Shown here piece after piece: positions 1-6,314 of a DNA stretch of 6,529 bases. This stretch comes from Pirellulaceae bacterium. GTDB lineage: Bacteria > Planctomycetota > Planctomycetia > Pirellulales > Pirellulaceae. A model generated the notes under the pieces. That model searched no databases and was not told where the DNA came from. It saw only the letters and a program-made list of their open reading frames with translations. Numbering within the stretch: position 1 is the stretch's first letter; every line of letters begins with the position of its first letter. The stretch is taken from NCBI GenBank assembly GCA_022448645.1, contig JAKVBZ010000162.1, positions 1 through 6,529 on the forward strand. Direction: 5' to 3'. The position numbers were made by a program, and so were the translations under genes.

Positions 1-22
1 TTTCCTTGCATCGAGCACTGAT

Positions 23-847
23 ATGAAATTCGCAATCTGCAACGAGACATTCCAGGATTGGCCCTTCGAGAAGGCTTTTGCGTTCGCACGTGAATGTGGA
101 TATTCCGGAATCGAATTTGCCCCCTTCACGATTCACAAGGATGTGCGGCAGATCACTCCGGAACAACGCGAGCAGGTGCGACGACAGTTGGATGACGCAG
201 GATTGGAGAGTGTCGGCCTGCATTGGCTGTTGGCGTTCACAGAGGGTTTCTATTTGACGTCTCCGGAAAAAGAGGTGCGAAATCGTACGGCCGAATATTT
301 GATTGAATTGGGGCGACTGTGCCATGATTTGGGGGGCAAGGTCCTGGTGCTTGGATCACCGCAACAACGTAATTTGTTGCCCGGCGTTTCGCATGAGCAG
401 GGCCTGAGGTGTGCGGCCTACGTGATCCGACAAGCGATGCCGGAGTTTGCACGACTAGGTGTGATGTTGGCTGTAGAACCACTCAGTCCTCAAGAGGGTG
501 ATTTTTTACAGACCGCCGATGCGGGAGTCGAATTGGTTGATCTGGTTGACGCACCAAATTGTCGTTTGCATTTGGACGTCAAGGCAATGTCCAGTGAAGG
601 GACCCCGATTGATCAGATTATCCGAGATCACGCTGAGTACATGATCCATTTTCACGCCAATGATGCTAACTTGCGTGGCCCCGGAATGGGAGACATTGAT
701 TTCCTGCCTATTCTTCAAGCGTTGCGAGATGTTAATTATCAAGGATGGGTTTCTGTGGAAGTCTTCGATTATGAGCCGGGCGTAGAAAGTTTGGCTCGAG
801 ACAGTATTGAATATCTGCGTCGCTGCCTGAAAGAGTTAGACGGCTGA
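23..847 (+). CDS. Sugar phosphate isomerase/epimerase family protein (TIM barrel, D-tagatose 3-epimerase-like)
   Basis: A 274-residue cytoplasmic protein of the xylose-isomerase-like TIM-barrel superfamily, which uses a divalent metal to interconvert ketoses or isomerise related sugars. The start MKFAICNETF is a typical beta-1 strand for the family. The four expected metal ligands are visible in order: Glu152 (VEPLS), Asp185 (HLDVK), His211 (HFHAND) and Glu246 (SVEVF). From memory, they fall at the same positions as in D-tagatose 3-epimerase. The helper His of that enzyme three residues after the Asp is not kept (HLDVKAM here), so the substrate probably differs. The length is normal and there is no signal peptide. 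Only 22 bases precede the ATG; they show a weak GAG and no in-frame stop, so the start rests on homology. The gene ends two bases from the stop of the convergent kinase gene. The family is secure; the substrate is unknown. Confidence 0.93.
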   Translation: MKFAICNETFQDWPFEKAFAFARECGYSGIEFAPFTIHKDVRQITPEQREQVRRQLDDAGLESVGLHWLLAFTEGFYLTSPEKEVRNRTAEYLIELGRLCHDLGGKVLVLGSPQQRNLLPGVSHEQGLRCAAYVIRQAMPEFARLGVMLAVEPLSPQEGDFLQTADAGVELVDLVDAPNCRLHLDVKAMSSEGTPIDQIIRDHAEYMIHFHANDANLRGPGMGDIDFLPILQALRDVNYQGWVSVEVFDYEPGVESLARDSIEYLRRCLKELDG

Positions 848-849
848 GC

Positions 850-2412
850 TTAAACCAACCATTCGACGATCAGCAGAGCCAGCAGAGCCCCCAAAAAAAG
901 CGAAATGGGGATGGCGATCACCAGTGCTGTGGTGACTGTGCGTGCAACTTGTCGGCGATCCCAAATTGGCAAGACCTGACGGGCGTCTGAGGCCTGCATG
1001 TCTTCATCCGTATCGTCAAAACCAGGGGTGCGAACGCGAGTAGCTGAGTTGCCGAAGGACGAGTTGCTCACAGAGGAATGACTGACCGATAAATGACTTG
1101 CCGAGGATGTCGACGAAGTTTCTTCCATCACAGACGCTAATGCGTTGGTGCCTTGAGATATCTGGCTTCCGCTTCCGCTCTGGCTTTCTGGGAGATCGTG
1201 GATCTCGGTGGTGTCACTGATGTCTTCTCCCAATGGAACGGGCGGTGGCAACCAGCGGGATCGTGTCGGTTGCGAAACGATGGGACCTTCGTCGGAAGCC
1301 CACGTTTCGAGCCGCAAGACAACTTCGCGAGCTGAAAGTATCCGTAACACGGGATCTTTTTCCATCATGTCTGCGATGACCTCGACAAACTCATCACTCA
1401 GGTCTGGATTCAACCGTAGCGGATGCCAAGGAACTTCTTCCATATGTCGACGTATTTTGTCTCGAGTGTTTCCTCCCGGGAACGGAACTTTTCCGGTGAC
1501 GGCGTAATACAATGTGCAGCCCAAAGAATAAATATCCGAAATTGGCTGTACGCTATGAGGAGACCGGATGGAGTCTGGTGAAATGTAGTCTGGAGTTCCC
1601 ACGATCTTTCCGGAACGTGGATCCTGATGTTTTTCGTCCATGAATCCGGCCAGTCCCAAATCAGAAAGCTTGGCAGTTCCGTCGGGCGTGACCAGGATGT
1701 TCCCCGGTTTTACGTCTCGATGTAGCAGGCCGCGTTGGTGGGCATAGTCGAGCCCCATAGCGGCTTGCATGACGACTTTGGCAGCATGCTGTTCAGTGAG
1801 TCGTCCCTGACGTCGCACGAGGCGGCGTAAATCTGTACCGGGAATGTATTCAGTGACCAAAAAGTACACATTTCCGTCGTGTCCGGCGTCGAAAGCCCGT
1901 ACCAAGTTGGGATGGTCCAGCTTTGCCTGATTGTGAACTTCACGTGAAAAATTCTGGATGGCTTCTGGCGTACAACGCTCTCGGGGAAGCACCTTGATCG
2001 CAACTTCGCGTCCCATCAGCTCGTGCACGGCACGGAAGACCTGCCCCATTCCACCTTTGCCAATAAAGTCAACAATGCGGTAATCTTTCAGGTGGAATTT
2101 TTTCTGCCCGGATCTGAGTTGTGCGGCTTGATACTGAGTTAAATCGCCGCGTCGAACAAGTTCAGCGGCCAATTCATAATCGGTGACTTGGTCGACCGGA
2201 GAATCTTCGGTTTTGGTCCGATCGCTGGCCTTGTTGTTAGAAAACTTGTCATCCGAGACCTGGTCATGAGCGATCGGGGCCTCAGATGCAAGAGACGATT
2301 CGCTGAGCACAGAAGCAGCTACTTCCGCAATAGCGCTGTCAATCTGCGCAGCGGTCACGAGACCGCTGGCGACGGCGGCATCGCGAAATTGTAGTCGTTC
2401 CTTATTCGCCAC
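850..2412 (-). CDS. Serine/threonine protein kinase, Hanks type, C-terminally membrane-anchored
   Basis: A 520-residue protein when started at the GTG at 2412. Residues 1-35 and 75-105 form a short helical N-terminal module with a charged linker, of the kind seen before planctomycete kinases. The kinase domain spans about 111-370: glycine loop GKGGMGQV (118-125), ATP-binding Lys140 (AIK), helix-C Glu158, catalytic HRDVKPGN with Asp233 and Asn238, metal-binding DLG (251-253, in place of DFG), activation-segment GTPDYISP, and DIYSLGCTLY. All catalytic residues are present, so it should be active. A Ser-rich, low-complexity linker (about 410-455) leads to one hydrophobic segment (about 492-519) at the extreme C-terminus. 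There are no PASTA, WD40 or other sensor repeats. It is expected to be a cytoplasmic kinase tethered to the membrane by its tail, phosphorylating unknown Ser/Thr targets. An upstream in-frame GTG at 2439 would add 9 residues but has no Shine-Dalgarno. Confidence 0.95.
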   Translation of the reverse strand: MANKERLQFRDAAVASGLVTAAQIDSAIAEVAASVLSESSLASEAPIAHDQVSDDKFSNNKASDRTKTEDSPVDQVTDYELAAELVRRGDLTQYQAAQLRSGQKKFHLKDYRIVDFIGKGGMGQVFRAVHELMGREVAIKVLPRERCTPEAIQNFSREVHNQAKLDHPNLVRAFDAGHDGNVYFLVTEYIPGTDLRRLVRRQGRLTEQHAAKVVMQAAMGLDYAHQRGLLHRDVKPGNILVTPDGTAKLSDLGLAGFMDEKHQDPRSGKIVGTPDYISPDSIRSPHSVQPISDIYSLGCTLYYAVTGKVPFPGGNTRDKIRRHMEEVPWHPLRLNPDLSDEFVEVIADMMEKDPVLRILSAREVVLRLETWASDEGPIVSQPTRSRWLPPPVPLGEDISDTTEIHDLPESQSGSGSQISQGTNALASVMEETSSTSSASHLSVSHSSVSNSSFGNSATRVRTPGFDDTDEDMQASDARQVLPIWDRRQVARTVTTALVIAIPISLFLGALLALLIVEWLV

Positions 2413-2416
2413 GAGA

Positions 2417-2432
2417 GCAGGCCTTTCCCTGC
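2417..2432 (-). promoter_or_regulatory. Ribosome binding site of the kinase gene inside a small hairpin
   Basis: Read on the minus strand, the purine run AGGGAAAGG (2430-2422) lies 9 bases before the GTG at 2412, and this spacing decides the start. The same bases form the loop and one arm of a 5-bp inverted repeat, GCAGG (2432-2428) and CCTGC (2421-2417), with loop GAAAGG. The hairpin is short, so any effect on translation is an inference. Confidence 0.5.
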
Positions 2433-2477
2433 GGCACACGTTAGAACACGTGGAATTGCCGCTTCGCTGGACGCCAA

Positions 2478-2517
2478 TTTAGACTTTCCACAGTCTAGCA
2501 ATTCGTGAAATTCTAGA
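2478..2517. repeat. Two overlapping inverted repeats in the SDR-kinase gap
   Basis: The 189-base gap between the SDR stop and the kinase start holds a perfect 6-bp palindrome, TAGACT (2480-2485) and AGTCTA (2492-2497), with a 6-base loop. A second stem overlaps it: TCTAG-C-AATT (2494-2503) pairs with AATTCTAGA (2509-2517), with one bulged C. The two stems share bases and cannot form together. Neither is followed by a T-run on either strand, so this is not a standard intrinsic terminator. An operator, or a switch between two RNA folds ahead of the kinase, is possible. I see no clear -35/-10 pair for the kinase here. Confidence 0.35.
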
Positions 2518-2601
2518 AAACGGTGTGAAAGCAGCAAAACTTCATAATTGCGCTGAACCGCAAAGGATTGTTGGAAGTTTTCTGAACACAACGAGTAGCA
2601 T

Positions 2602-3408
2602 TCACCAAGCCCGCCAGCCACCGTCAACGGTAATGTTCTCGCCTGTGATGTAGCTGCCTGCATCGCTTACCAATAGCAGCAAGGCACCCTTTAATTCGTG
2701 GGGAAGTCCCATGCGTTTCATCGGCAGTTTTTCACACAATCGTTCTACCATGGTGTCGTTCACCGAATCTTTGGGGAATGGCCCCGGACTGAGGCAATTC
2801 ACGCGCACGTTGTCACTGGCGTAGTAGGCCGCTAAGTGACGCGTCATATGGATCACTCCACCTTTGTGGGCGTGATAGGCTACGGGGCTAGCGGTGTTTA
2901 CTCCAGCATAGGTGTCTGGATACGACGCAACTTGGCCGTACATCGATCCTAAAAGGACAACCGACCCTGGAGCTCCTCGCTGCACGGCGTGCTCGCGCAA
3001 TTGTCGGGTCAAAATGAAATAGCCTGCGGTATTCGCCTGATGCTGTAGAAACTCGTCAAAAGTACAATTGCTCAGATCTTTGCCAAGTGGATCGAGTCCG
3101 TTATTCACCAGGATGTCAATCTGTCCCGTGGATTCGACGGCTGCCTGAAAGCCCGACTCAAGAGAATCTGACTGGGTATGGTCAAGTTCCACTCCGTGAT
3201 GCTTGGCACTTCCCGGTGTGGGTAAGGCGTCGGCAGCTTGCTGGGCCCTTTCGGCATTTCGACTTGAAACGACAACACTGGCACCTGCTTCGGCCAAAGC
3301 GCGGCTAAGCGATGACCCTAACCAACCACTTGCACCGGTCACCAGTGCCGTTTTACCACTTAAGTCGAACAATTGATGAATGGTAGGCTCTTCATTAGAA
3401 ACCATCAT
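2602..3408 (-). CDS. SDR family NAD(P)-dependent oxidoreductase
   Basis: A 268-residue classical short-chain dehydrogenase/reductase that uses NAD(P) to oxidise an alcohol or reduce a ketone. Visible motifs: cofactor loop TGASGWLG (24-31), NNG (102-104, the NAG motif), structural Asn126, catalytic Ser155 (LLGSMYG), and Tyr178/Lys182 in YHAHK. These are followed by the LSPGPFP loop and the usual C-terminal strand ITGENITVDGGW. The full catalytic tetrad Asn-Ser-Tyr-Lys is therefore present. An Arg-rich stretch after beta-2 (SSRNAERAQQ) hints at NADP(H), but this is weak. Two ATG codons stand in tandem (3408 and 3405); AAAGG on the minus strand lies 4 and 7 bases upstream respectively, so the second may be preferred. 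The style is close to gluconate 5-dehydrogenase-like enzymes, but the substrate cannot be assigned. The gene is divergent from the M19 peptidase gene across a 233-base gap. Confidence 0.93.
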   Translation of the reverse strand: MMVSNEEPTIHQLFDLSGKTALVTGASGWLGSSLSRALAEAGASVVVSSRNAERAQQAADALPTPGSAKHHGVELDHTQSDSLESGFQAAVESTGQIDILVNNGLDPLGKDLSNCTFDEFLQHQANTAGYFILTRQLREHAVQRGAPGSVVLLGSMYGQVASYPDTYAGVNTASPVAYHAHKGGVIHMTRHLAAYYASDNVRVNCLSPGPFPKDSVNDTMVERLCEKLPMKRMGLPHELKGALLLLVSDAGSYITGENITVDGGWRAW

Positions 3409-3497
3409 GGCACCTTTGGTTTGGTCCTTCGTTGGTCAGTCAAGCACACATCGTCGGGTTTTTTATCTCGCTAATCAACCACCCCCCACTCAGACGA

Positions 3498-3524
3498 CCA
3501 GCAGAACCTGCTATGATGTGAACT
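3498..3524 (+). promoter_or_regulatory. Candidate extended -10 promoter for the peptidase / PLP-enzyme genes
   Basis: TGCTATGAT at 3509-3517 matches the extended -10 pattern TGnTATAAT with one mismatch. No good -35 is visible, which fits the extended -10 class. A perfect 5-bp inverted repeat with a 3-base loop, AGCAG (3500-3504) and CTGCT (3508-3512), overlaps the element and could be a small operator. A start near 3524 would give a leader of about 118 bases before the ATG at 3642. This is a motif reading only. Confidence 0.35.
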
Positions 3525-3580
3525 TTACGAGGTATTCGTGACAGCCAAGTCGTGTGTGAACGGGTTGGGTAGCATAGAGA

Positions 3581-3616
3581 GTTTCAAAGACCAGAATCGT
3601 TTCAAAGACCAGAATC
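3581..3616 (+). repeat. Perfect 18-bp tandem duplication in the peptidase leader
   Basis: The 18-base unit GTTTCAAAGACCAGAATC occurs twice back to back with no mismatch (3581-3598 and 3599-3616). The second copy ends 25 bases before the ATG at 3642. It lies upstream of the start codon and downstream of the candidate promoter, so it would be in the mRNA leader. It may be a recent slippage duplication or a doubled binding site; the sequence cannot separate these. Confidence 0.9.
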
Positions 3617-3641
3617 ATAGCCCTGCAAAGAGTAAACTGCG

Positions 3642-4736
3642 ATGCGAAATATTATTGATAGCCATTTGGATCTGGCGTGGAATGCCATGGCCTGGAGGCG
3701 TGACCTAACATTGACGTTGGATGAACTCAACCGTGTCGATGCCCAAAAGACGGACATACATTTTCGCGGAAAAGCGACCGTCAGCCTGCCGGAGATGAGG
3801 CAGGGGCGCATTGCCATCGGATTCGCGACGATGATGGGACGAGTTCCCTATGCCAGGGCGGGGGTTCATGACGCCACACTGGATTTTCCCACGCATGACA
3901 TGGCCTATGCTTACGCGCAGTCTCAACTGGCCTATTATCATCGGCTTGTTGCGCGGAAAGAGATGCGGATCATTCGCACCGTTACTGATCTCGACGCACA
4001 CTGGGATCAATGTAACAGGGAGACGTCTGCTGGGATCGATTCGTCTTTGCCGGTAGGTGCAGTGATTGCTATGGAAGGTTCGGACGCGATTGTTGATCCT
4101 AGTCAAGCAGCGGATTGGTATGCAGACGGTTTACGATGTGCCAGCCTGGTGCACTATGGTTGTAGTGCCTATGCGTCCGGTACTGGCGAAGAAGGTCCTG
4201 TTACTGAAGCAGGTTTTGCTTTGCTGAAAGAGTTTGAAGAATTAGGGATGATTCTCGACACAACCCATTTGTGCGATACGAGTTTCTTTCAGGCTGTAGA
4301 ACGATTCGAAGGAATTGTAATCGCCAGCCATCAAAATTGTCGGTCACTAGTGCCGCATCAACGGCAGTTCAGTGACGAACAGCTCATGATGATTATCGAA
4401 CGTGGTGGTGTCGTGGGCGCGGCACTCGATGCCTGGATGTTGTACCCTGGTTGGGAACGCCGGAAAACGACGCGGGAGGTCGTAGATATCGAAGCTGTCG
4501 CGGACCATATTGACTACGTGTGCCAACTGGCCGGAAACAGTCAACATGCTGCCATCGGTTCTGACTTGGATGGTGGTTTCGGCACCGAACAGTGCCCCAC
4601 CGGAATGGATCGTATTTCAGATTTGCAGAAGTTAGATGGCTTTCTCGCCTCACGAGGATACTCGTCGGAAGACATCGATGCGATTTTTCATGGTAACTGG
4701 ATAAGAATCTTGCGACAGGCGTTACCCGCAAGCTGA
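3642..4736 (+). CDS. Membrane dipeptidase-type peptidase, family M19
   Basis: A 364-residue zinc dipeptidase of the renal dipeptidase family (amidohydrolase-like TIM barrel). The binuclear zinc site can be read along the protein: His8 and Asp10 (SHLDL), bridging Glu145 (AMEGSD), His209 (DTTHL), His230 (ASHQNCR) and Asp308 (GSDLDGG). His171 in LVHYG matches the substrate-contacting His of the mammalian enzyme, and Arg234 the substrate-binding Arg. The C-terminal GNWIRIL is a family signature. The protein starts directly at the first barrel strand with no signal peptide, so it should be cytoplasmic despite the family name. A TAA three codons upstream in frame fixes ATG 3642 as the earliest start; AAAGAG at 3627-3632 is a weak ribosome site. 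Family members cleave dipeptides and often tolerate a D-residue at the C-terminal position. The following D-amino-acid PLP enzyme supports such a substrate here, as an inference. Confidence 0.95.
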   Translation: MRNIIDSHLDLAWNAMAWRRDLTLTLDELNRVDAQKTDIHFRGKATVSLPEMRQGRIAIGFATMMGRVPYARAGVHDATLDFPTHDMAYAYAQSQLAYYHRLVARKEMRIIRTVTDLDAHWDQCNRETSAGIDSSLPVGAVIAMEGSDAIVDPSQAADWYADGLRCASLVHYGCSAYASGTGEEGPVTEAGFALLKEFEELGMILDTTHLCDTSFFQAVERFEGIVIASHQNCRSLVPHQRQFSDEQLMMIIERGGVVGAALDAWMLYPGWERRKTTREVVDIEAVADHIDYVCQLAGNSQHAAIGSDLDGGFGTEQCPTGMDRISDLQKLDGFLASRGYSSEDIDAIFHGNWIRILRQALPAS

Positions 4737-4830
4737 ATCTGTTCGTGCCGACCTGTTTGTCATCCGGATGCGGCACTACGTTTCGTCATTGGTCCCCGCA
4801 GATCACCGTTGAATTTGAAAAACTCTCTTC

Positions 4831-4836
4831 GGAGAA
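4831..4836 (+). promoter_or_regulatory. Ribosome binding site fixing the start of the D-amino-acid PLP enzyme
   Basis: GGAGAA stands just ahead of ATG 4841, with the GGAG core 6 bases from the ATG. The frame stays open upstream to a GTG at 4745, but that codon has no Shine-Dalgarno and the extra 32 residues look unlike the family, so ATG 4841 is the start. Confidence 0.75.
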
Positions 4837-4840
4837 TACC

Positions 4841-5926
4841 ATGCCTGAACACCCTGCCATCGGCAGACCGATCGAAGAATTGGATACACCTGCATTGTTG
4901 CTCGACCTGGATGTTTGTCGGAACAATCTGCGCAGGATGGCTTCCTTTTTTGACGACAAACCGGCCAAGCTTCGACCTCATTTCAAAAATCATAAATGCT
5001 CTCGTTTGGCCCAAATGCAGGTTGAGACAGGAAATGCCGTAGGAATCACATGTGCCCAGATTGATGAAGCTGAGGCTTTAGCGAAGGCTGGAATCGACAA
5101 TGTGCTTATTGCCAATCAGGTTGTGGGGCAAGGGAAGCTCGATCGTTTGGCTCGCCTCGCCGAAAAATGTACCGTGCAAGTTGCCGTAGACCACGAATCG
5201 CAGGCAACCGCGATTTCTGCTGCCGCGCAGGAAGTTGGTTCTACCGTAGGATTGCTCGTCGAAGTGGACATCGGCATGGGGCGATGTGGCGTGGCGCCCG
5301 GAGAGCCGGCACTGGAATTGGCCCAAAAAGTGATTGACCTGCCTCACACGGAGTTTCGTGGCATTCAAGCCTATGAGGGGCATTTAGTTGGCGTGGCGGA
5401 CAAGCAAGAGCGTGCAGTAAAAGTCCGCGAATCTATGGGGAAAGCCGTCGCAACTCGCCGGTTGCTCGAAGAGAATCACATTGCCACTCCGACGATTAGC
5501 GGCTGCTCCTCGTCGACTTATCCTTACAGCGGGACGCTTGAAGGGGTCACCGAGGTCCAAGCGGGCAGTTACGCGACCATGGATTGGTACTACCACACAC
5601 TGATGCCTGAATTTGATATCGCGCTGTCTATTTTGGCCACCGTGATTAGCCAGCAGGCAGATCGCTGGGTTCTGAATGTAGGAGTGAAATCAGCGGGAGC
5701 AGAATTTGGTTTGCCACAAATTAAACACAACACGGATGTAGAGATTCCGTTTTTTAGGGCAGAGGAGCATTGTGTTGTGCTCAATGCCCCAACCTGGAGA
5801 ATGGGCGACACCGTCGAGTTTCTTCCTAGCCACTGTTGTTCGACGTGTAATCTTTATCCGCGGATGTTTGTTCACCAGAACGGACGAGTTGTCGATGTTT
5901 GGGCTATCGACGGCCGTTTTCATTAG
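4841..5926 (+). CDS. D-threonine aldolase / D-serine dehydratase-like PLP enzyme (fold type III)
   Basis: A 361-residue enzyme with an alanine-racemase-type N-terminal barrel and a C-terminal DSD1-like domain. It opens with the family phrase LDTPALLLDLD (14-24). The PLP lysine is expected to be Lys49 in RPHFKNHK (45-52). EVDIGMGRCGV (141-151) and AYEGH (177-181) are conserved barrel-strand motifs, and GCSSSTYPY (221-229) is the phosphate-binding region. Near the C-terminus PSHCCSTCNLY supplies His331 and Cys333, the H-x-C arrangement that binds zinc in eukaryotic D-serine dehydratase; D-threonine aldolases usually have Asp at the second position. The reaction is therefore either dehydration of D-serine or D-threonine to a 2-oxoacid and ammonia, or retro-aldol cleavage of D-3-hydroxy amino acids. 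It follows the M19 peptidase gene by 104 bases on the same strand and is probably co-transcribed. The family is secure; the exact reaction is open. Confidence 0.93.
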   Translation: MPEHPAIGRPIEELDTPALLLDLDVCRNNLRRMASFFDDKPAKLRPHFKNHKCSRLAQMQVETGNAVGITCAQIDEAEALAKAGIDNVLIANQVVGQGKLDRLARLAEKCTVQVAVDHESQATAISAAAQEVGSTVGLLVEVDIGMGRCGVAPGEPALELAQKVIDLPHTEFRGIQAYEGHLVGVADKQERAVKVRESMGKAVATRRLLEENHIATPTISGCSSSTYPYSGTLEGVTEVQAGSYATMDWYYHTLMPEFDIALSILATVISQQADRWVLNVGVKSAGAEFGLPQIKHNTDVEIPFFRAEEHCVVLNAPTWRMGDTVEFLPSHCCSTCNLYPRMFVHQNGRVVDVWAIDGRFH

Positions 5927-5984
5927 CTGCCGTGTAGGAAATCGACTCCTATTCAAGATGGAGCGGTGAGCATACCTTGGCGTT

Positions 5985-6221
5985 CGGCCACGAATATGCA
6001 TCGAATGGGGCCGGGGGATGTTGGACAGGGCACATTGAACGAGATGTGGTTCTGCTACCCGGTGATCCCATCCACTGGTCTCCTTCTGAGCAAGGCTGGC
6101 GCCCGCAGAATCGCAGGGTGCGCTTGTCATGTTTAGAATTGTTCTTGAGGTCGCCACCCAACGGGCTCGCGATCTTGAAGTGACCAATGTGGGGGCTGGC
6201 CTCGGTCAGTGAAACCACATC
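5985..6221. ncRNA. Candidate structured RNA or interspersed element, strand unresolved
   Basis: Several stems can be drawn by eye. A perfect 9-bp long-range helix, GATGTGGTT (6043-6051) with AACCACATC (6213-6221), would enclose a multibranch domain. Inside it are ACC(C)GGTG (6057-6064) with CACTGGT (6073-6079); GCGCCC (6099-6104) with GGGTGC (6116-6121); a 10-bp stem, with G-T pairs, between 6145-6154 and 6169-6178; and TGACC (6181-6185) with GGTCA (6204-6208). Outside are CGGCC (5985-5989) with GGCCG (6009-6013), and CACAT (6031-6035) with ATGTG (6044-6048), which competes with the long helix. Both strands are also open for 68-89 codons here, as often happens in annotated but non-coding repeats. 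No known RNA family is recognised. The stems were found by eye, so some will be chance. Confidence 0.35.
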
Positions 6222-6234
6222 CTGGTCGGTTGTT

Positions 6235-6249
6235 CCTAGCGTGGCTAGG
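6235..6249. repeat. Perfect 6-bp palindrome with a 3-base loop
   Basis: CCTAGC (6235-6240), GTG, GCTAGG (6244-6249) is a compact perfect stem just after the structured block. No T-run follows on either strand, so it is a poor intrinsic terminator. It could be a protein-binding palindrome or the last stem of the neighbouring element. Confidence 0.5.
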
Positions 6250-6314
6250 TGATGTACAGGGGCAGTTTGATCTTTAAAATAAAAGGGTTTACGGCATGAG
6301 TCGCTATTTGGATT

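Noticed and set aside
2413..2439. Nine-residue longer kinase start at GTG 2439
   Set aside because: No Shine-Dalgarno upstream; AGGGAAAGG is correctly spaced for the internal GTG at 2412 instead.
2478..2517. Intrinsic terminator for the SDR gene
   Set aside because: Stems exist but are AT-rich, about 85 bases or more past the stop codon, and are not followed by a T-run on the minus strand.
3455..3475. T-run at 3462-3467 as a terminator
   Set aside because: No GC-rich stem precedes it, and it lies upstream of both divergent genes, where a terminator has no obvious role.
4393..4776. Reverse 127-codon open frame under the 3' end of the M19 gene
   Set aside because: It is antisense to the zinc-site and C-terminal motifs of the peptidase and has no recognisable features.
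4745..4840. N-terminal extension of the D-amino-acid PLP enzyme from GTG 4745
   Set aside because: No ribosome site at the GTG; a good GGAG sits before ATG 4841, and the family normally begins just before the LDTPALL motif.
5977..6183. Forward 68-codon open frame starting at TTG in the PLP-enzyme to Gfo/Idh gap
   Set aside because: No well-placed ribosome site, a rare start codon, no recognisable domain, and the same bases are open on the other strand; treated as part of a possible RNA or repeat element.
5690..6187. Reverse 165-codon open frame
   Set aside because: About half of it is antisense to the conserved C-terminus of the PLP enzyme; composition is Arg/Ser-rich with no domain, typical of a shadow frame.
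5949..6218. Reverse 89-codon open frame (GTG start) over the same interval
   Set aside because: Composition rich in Ser, Pro, Gly, Arg and Cys without motifs, no proper ribosome site, and it runs antisense to its neighbours; not supported as a protein.
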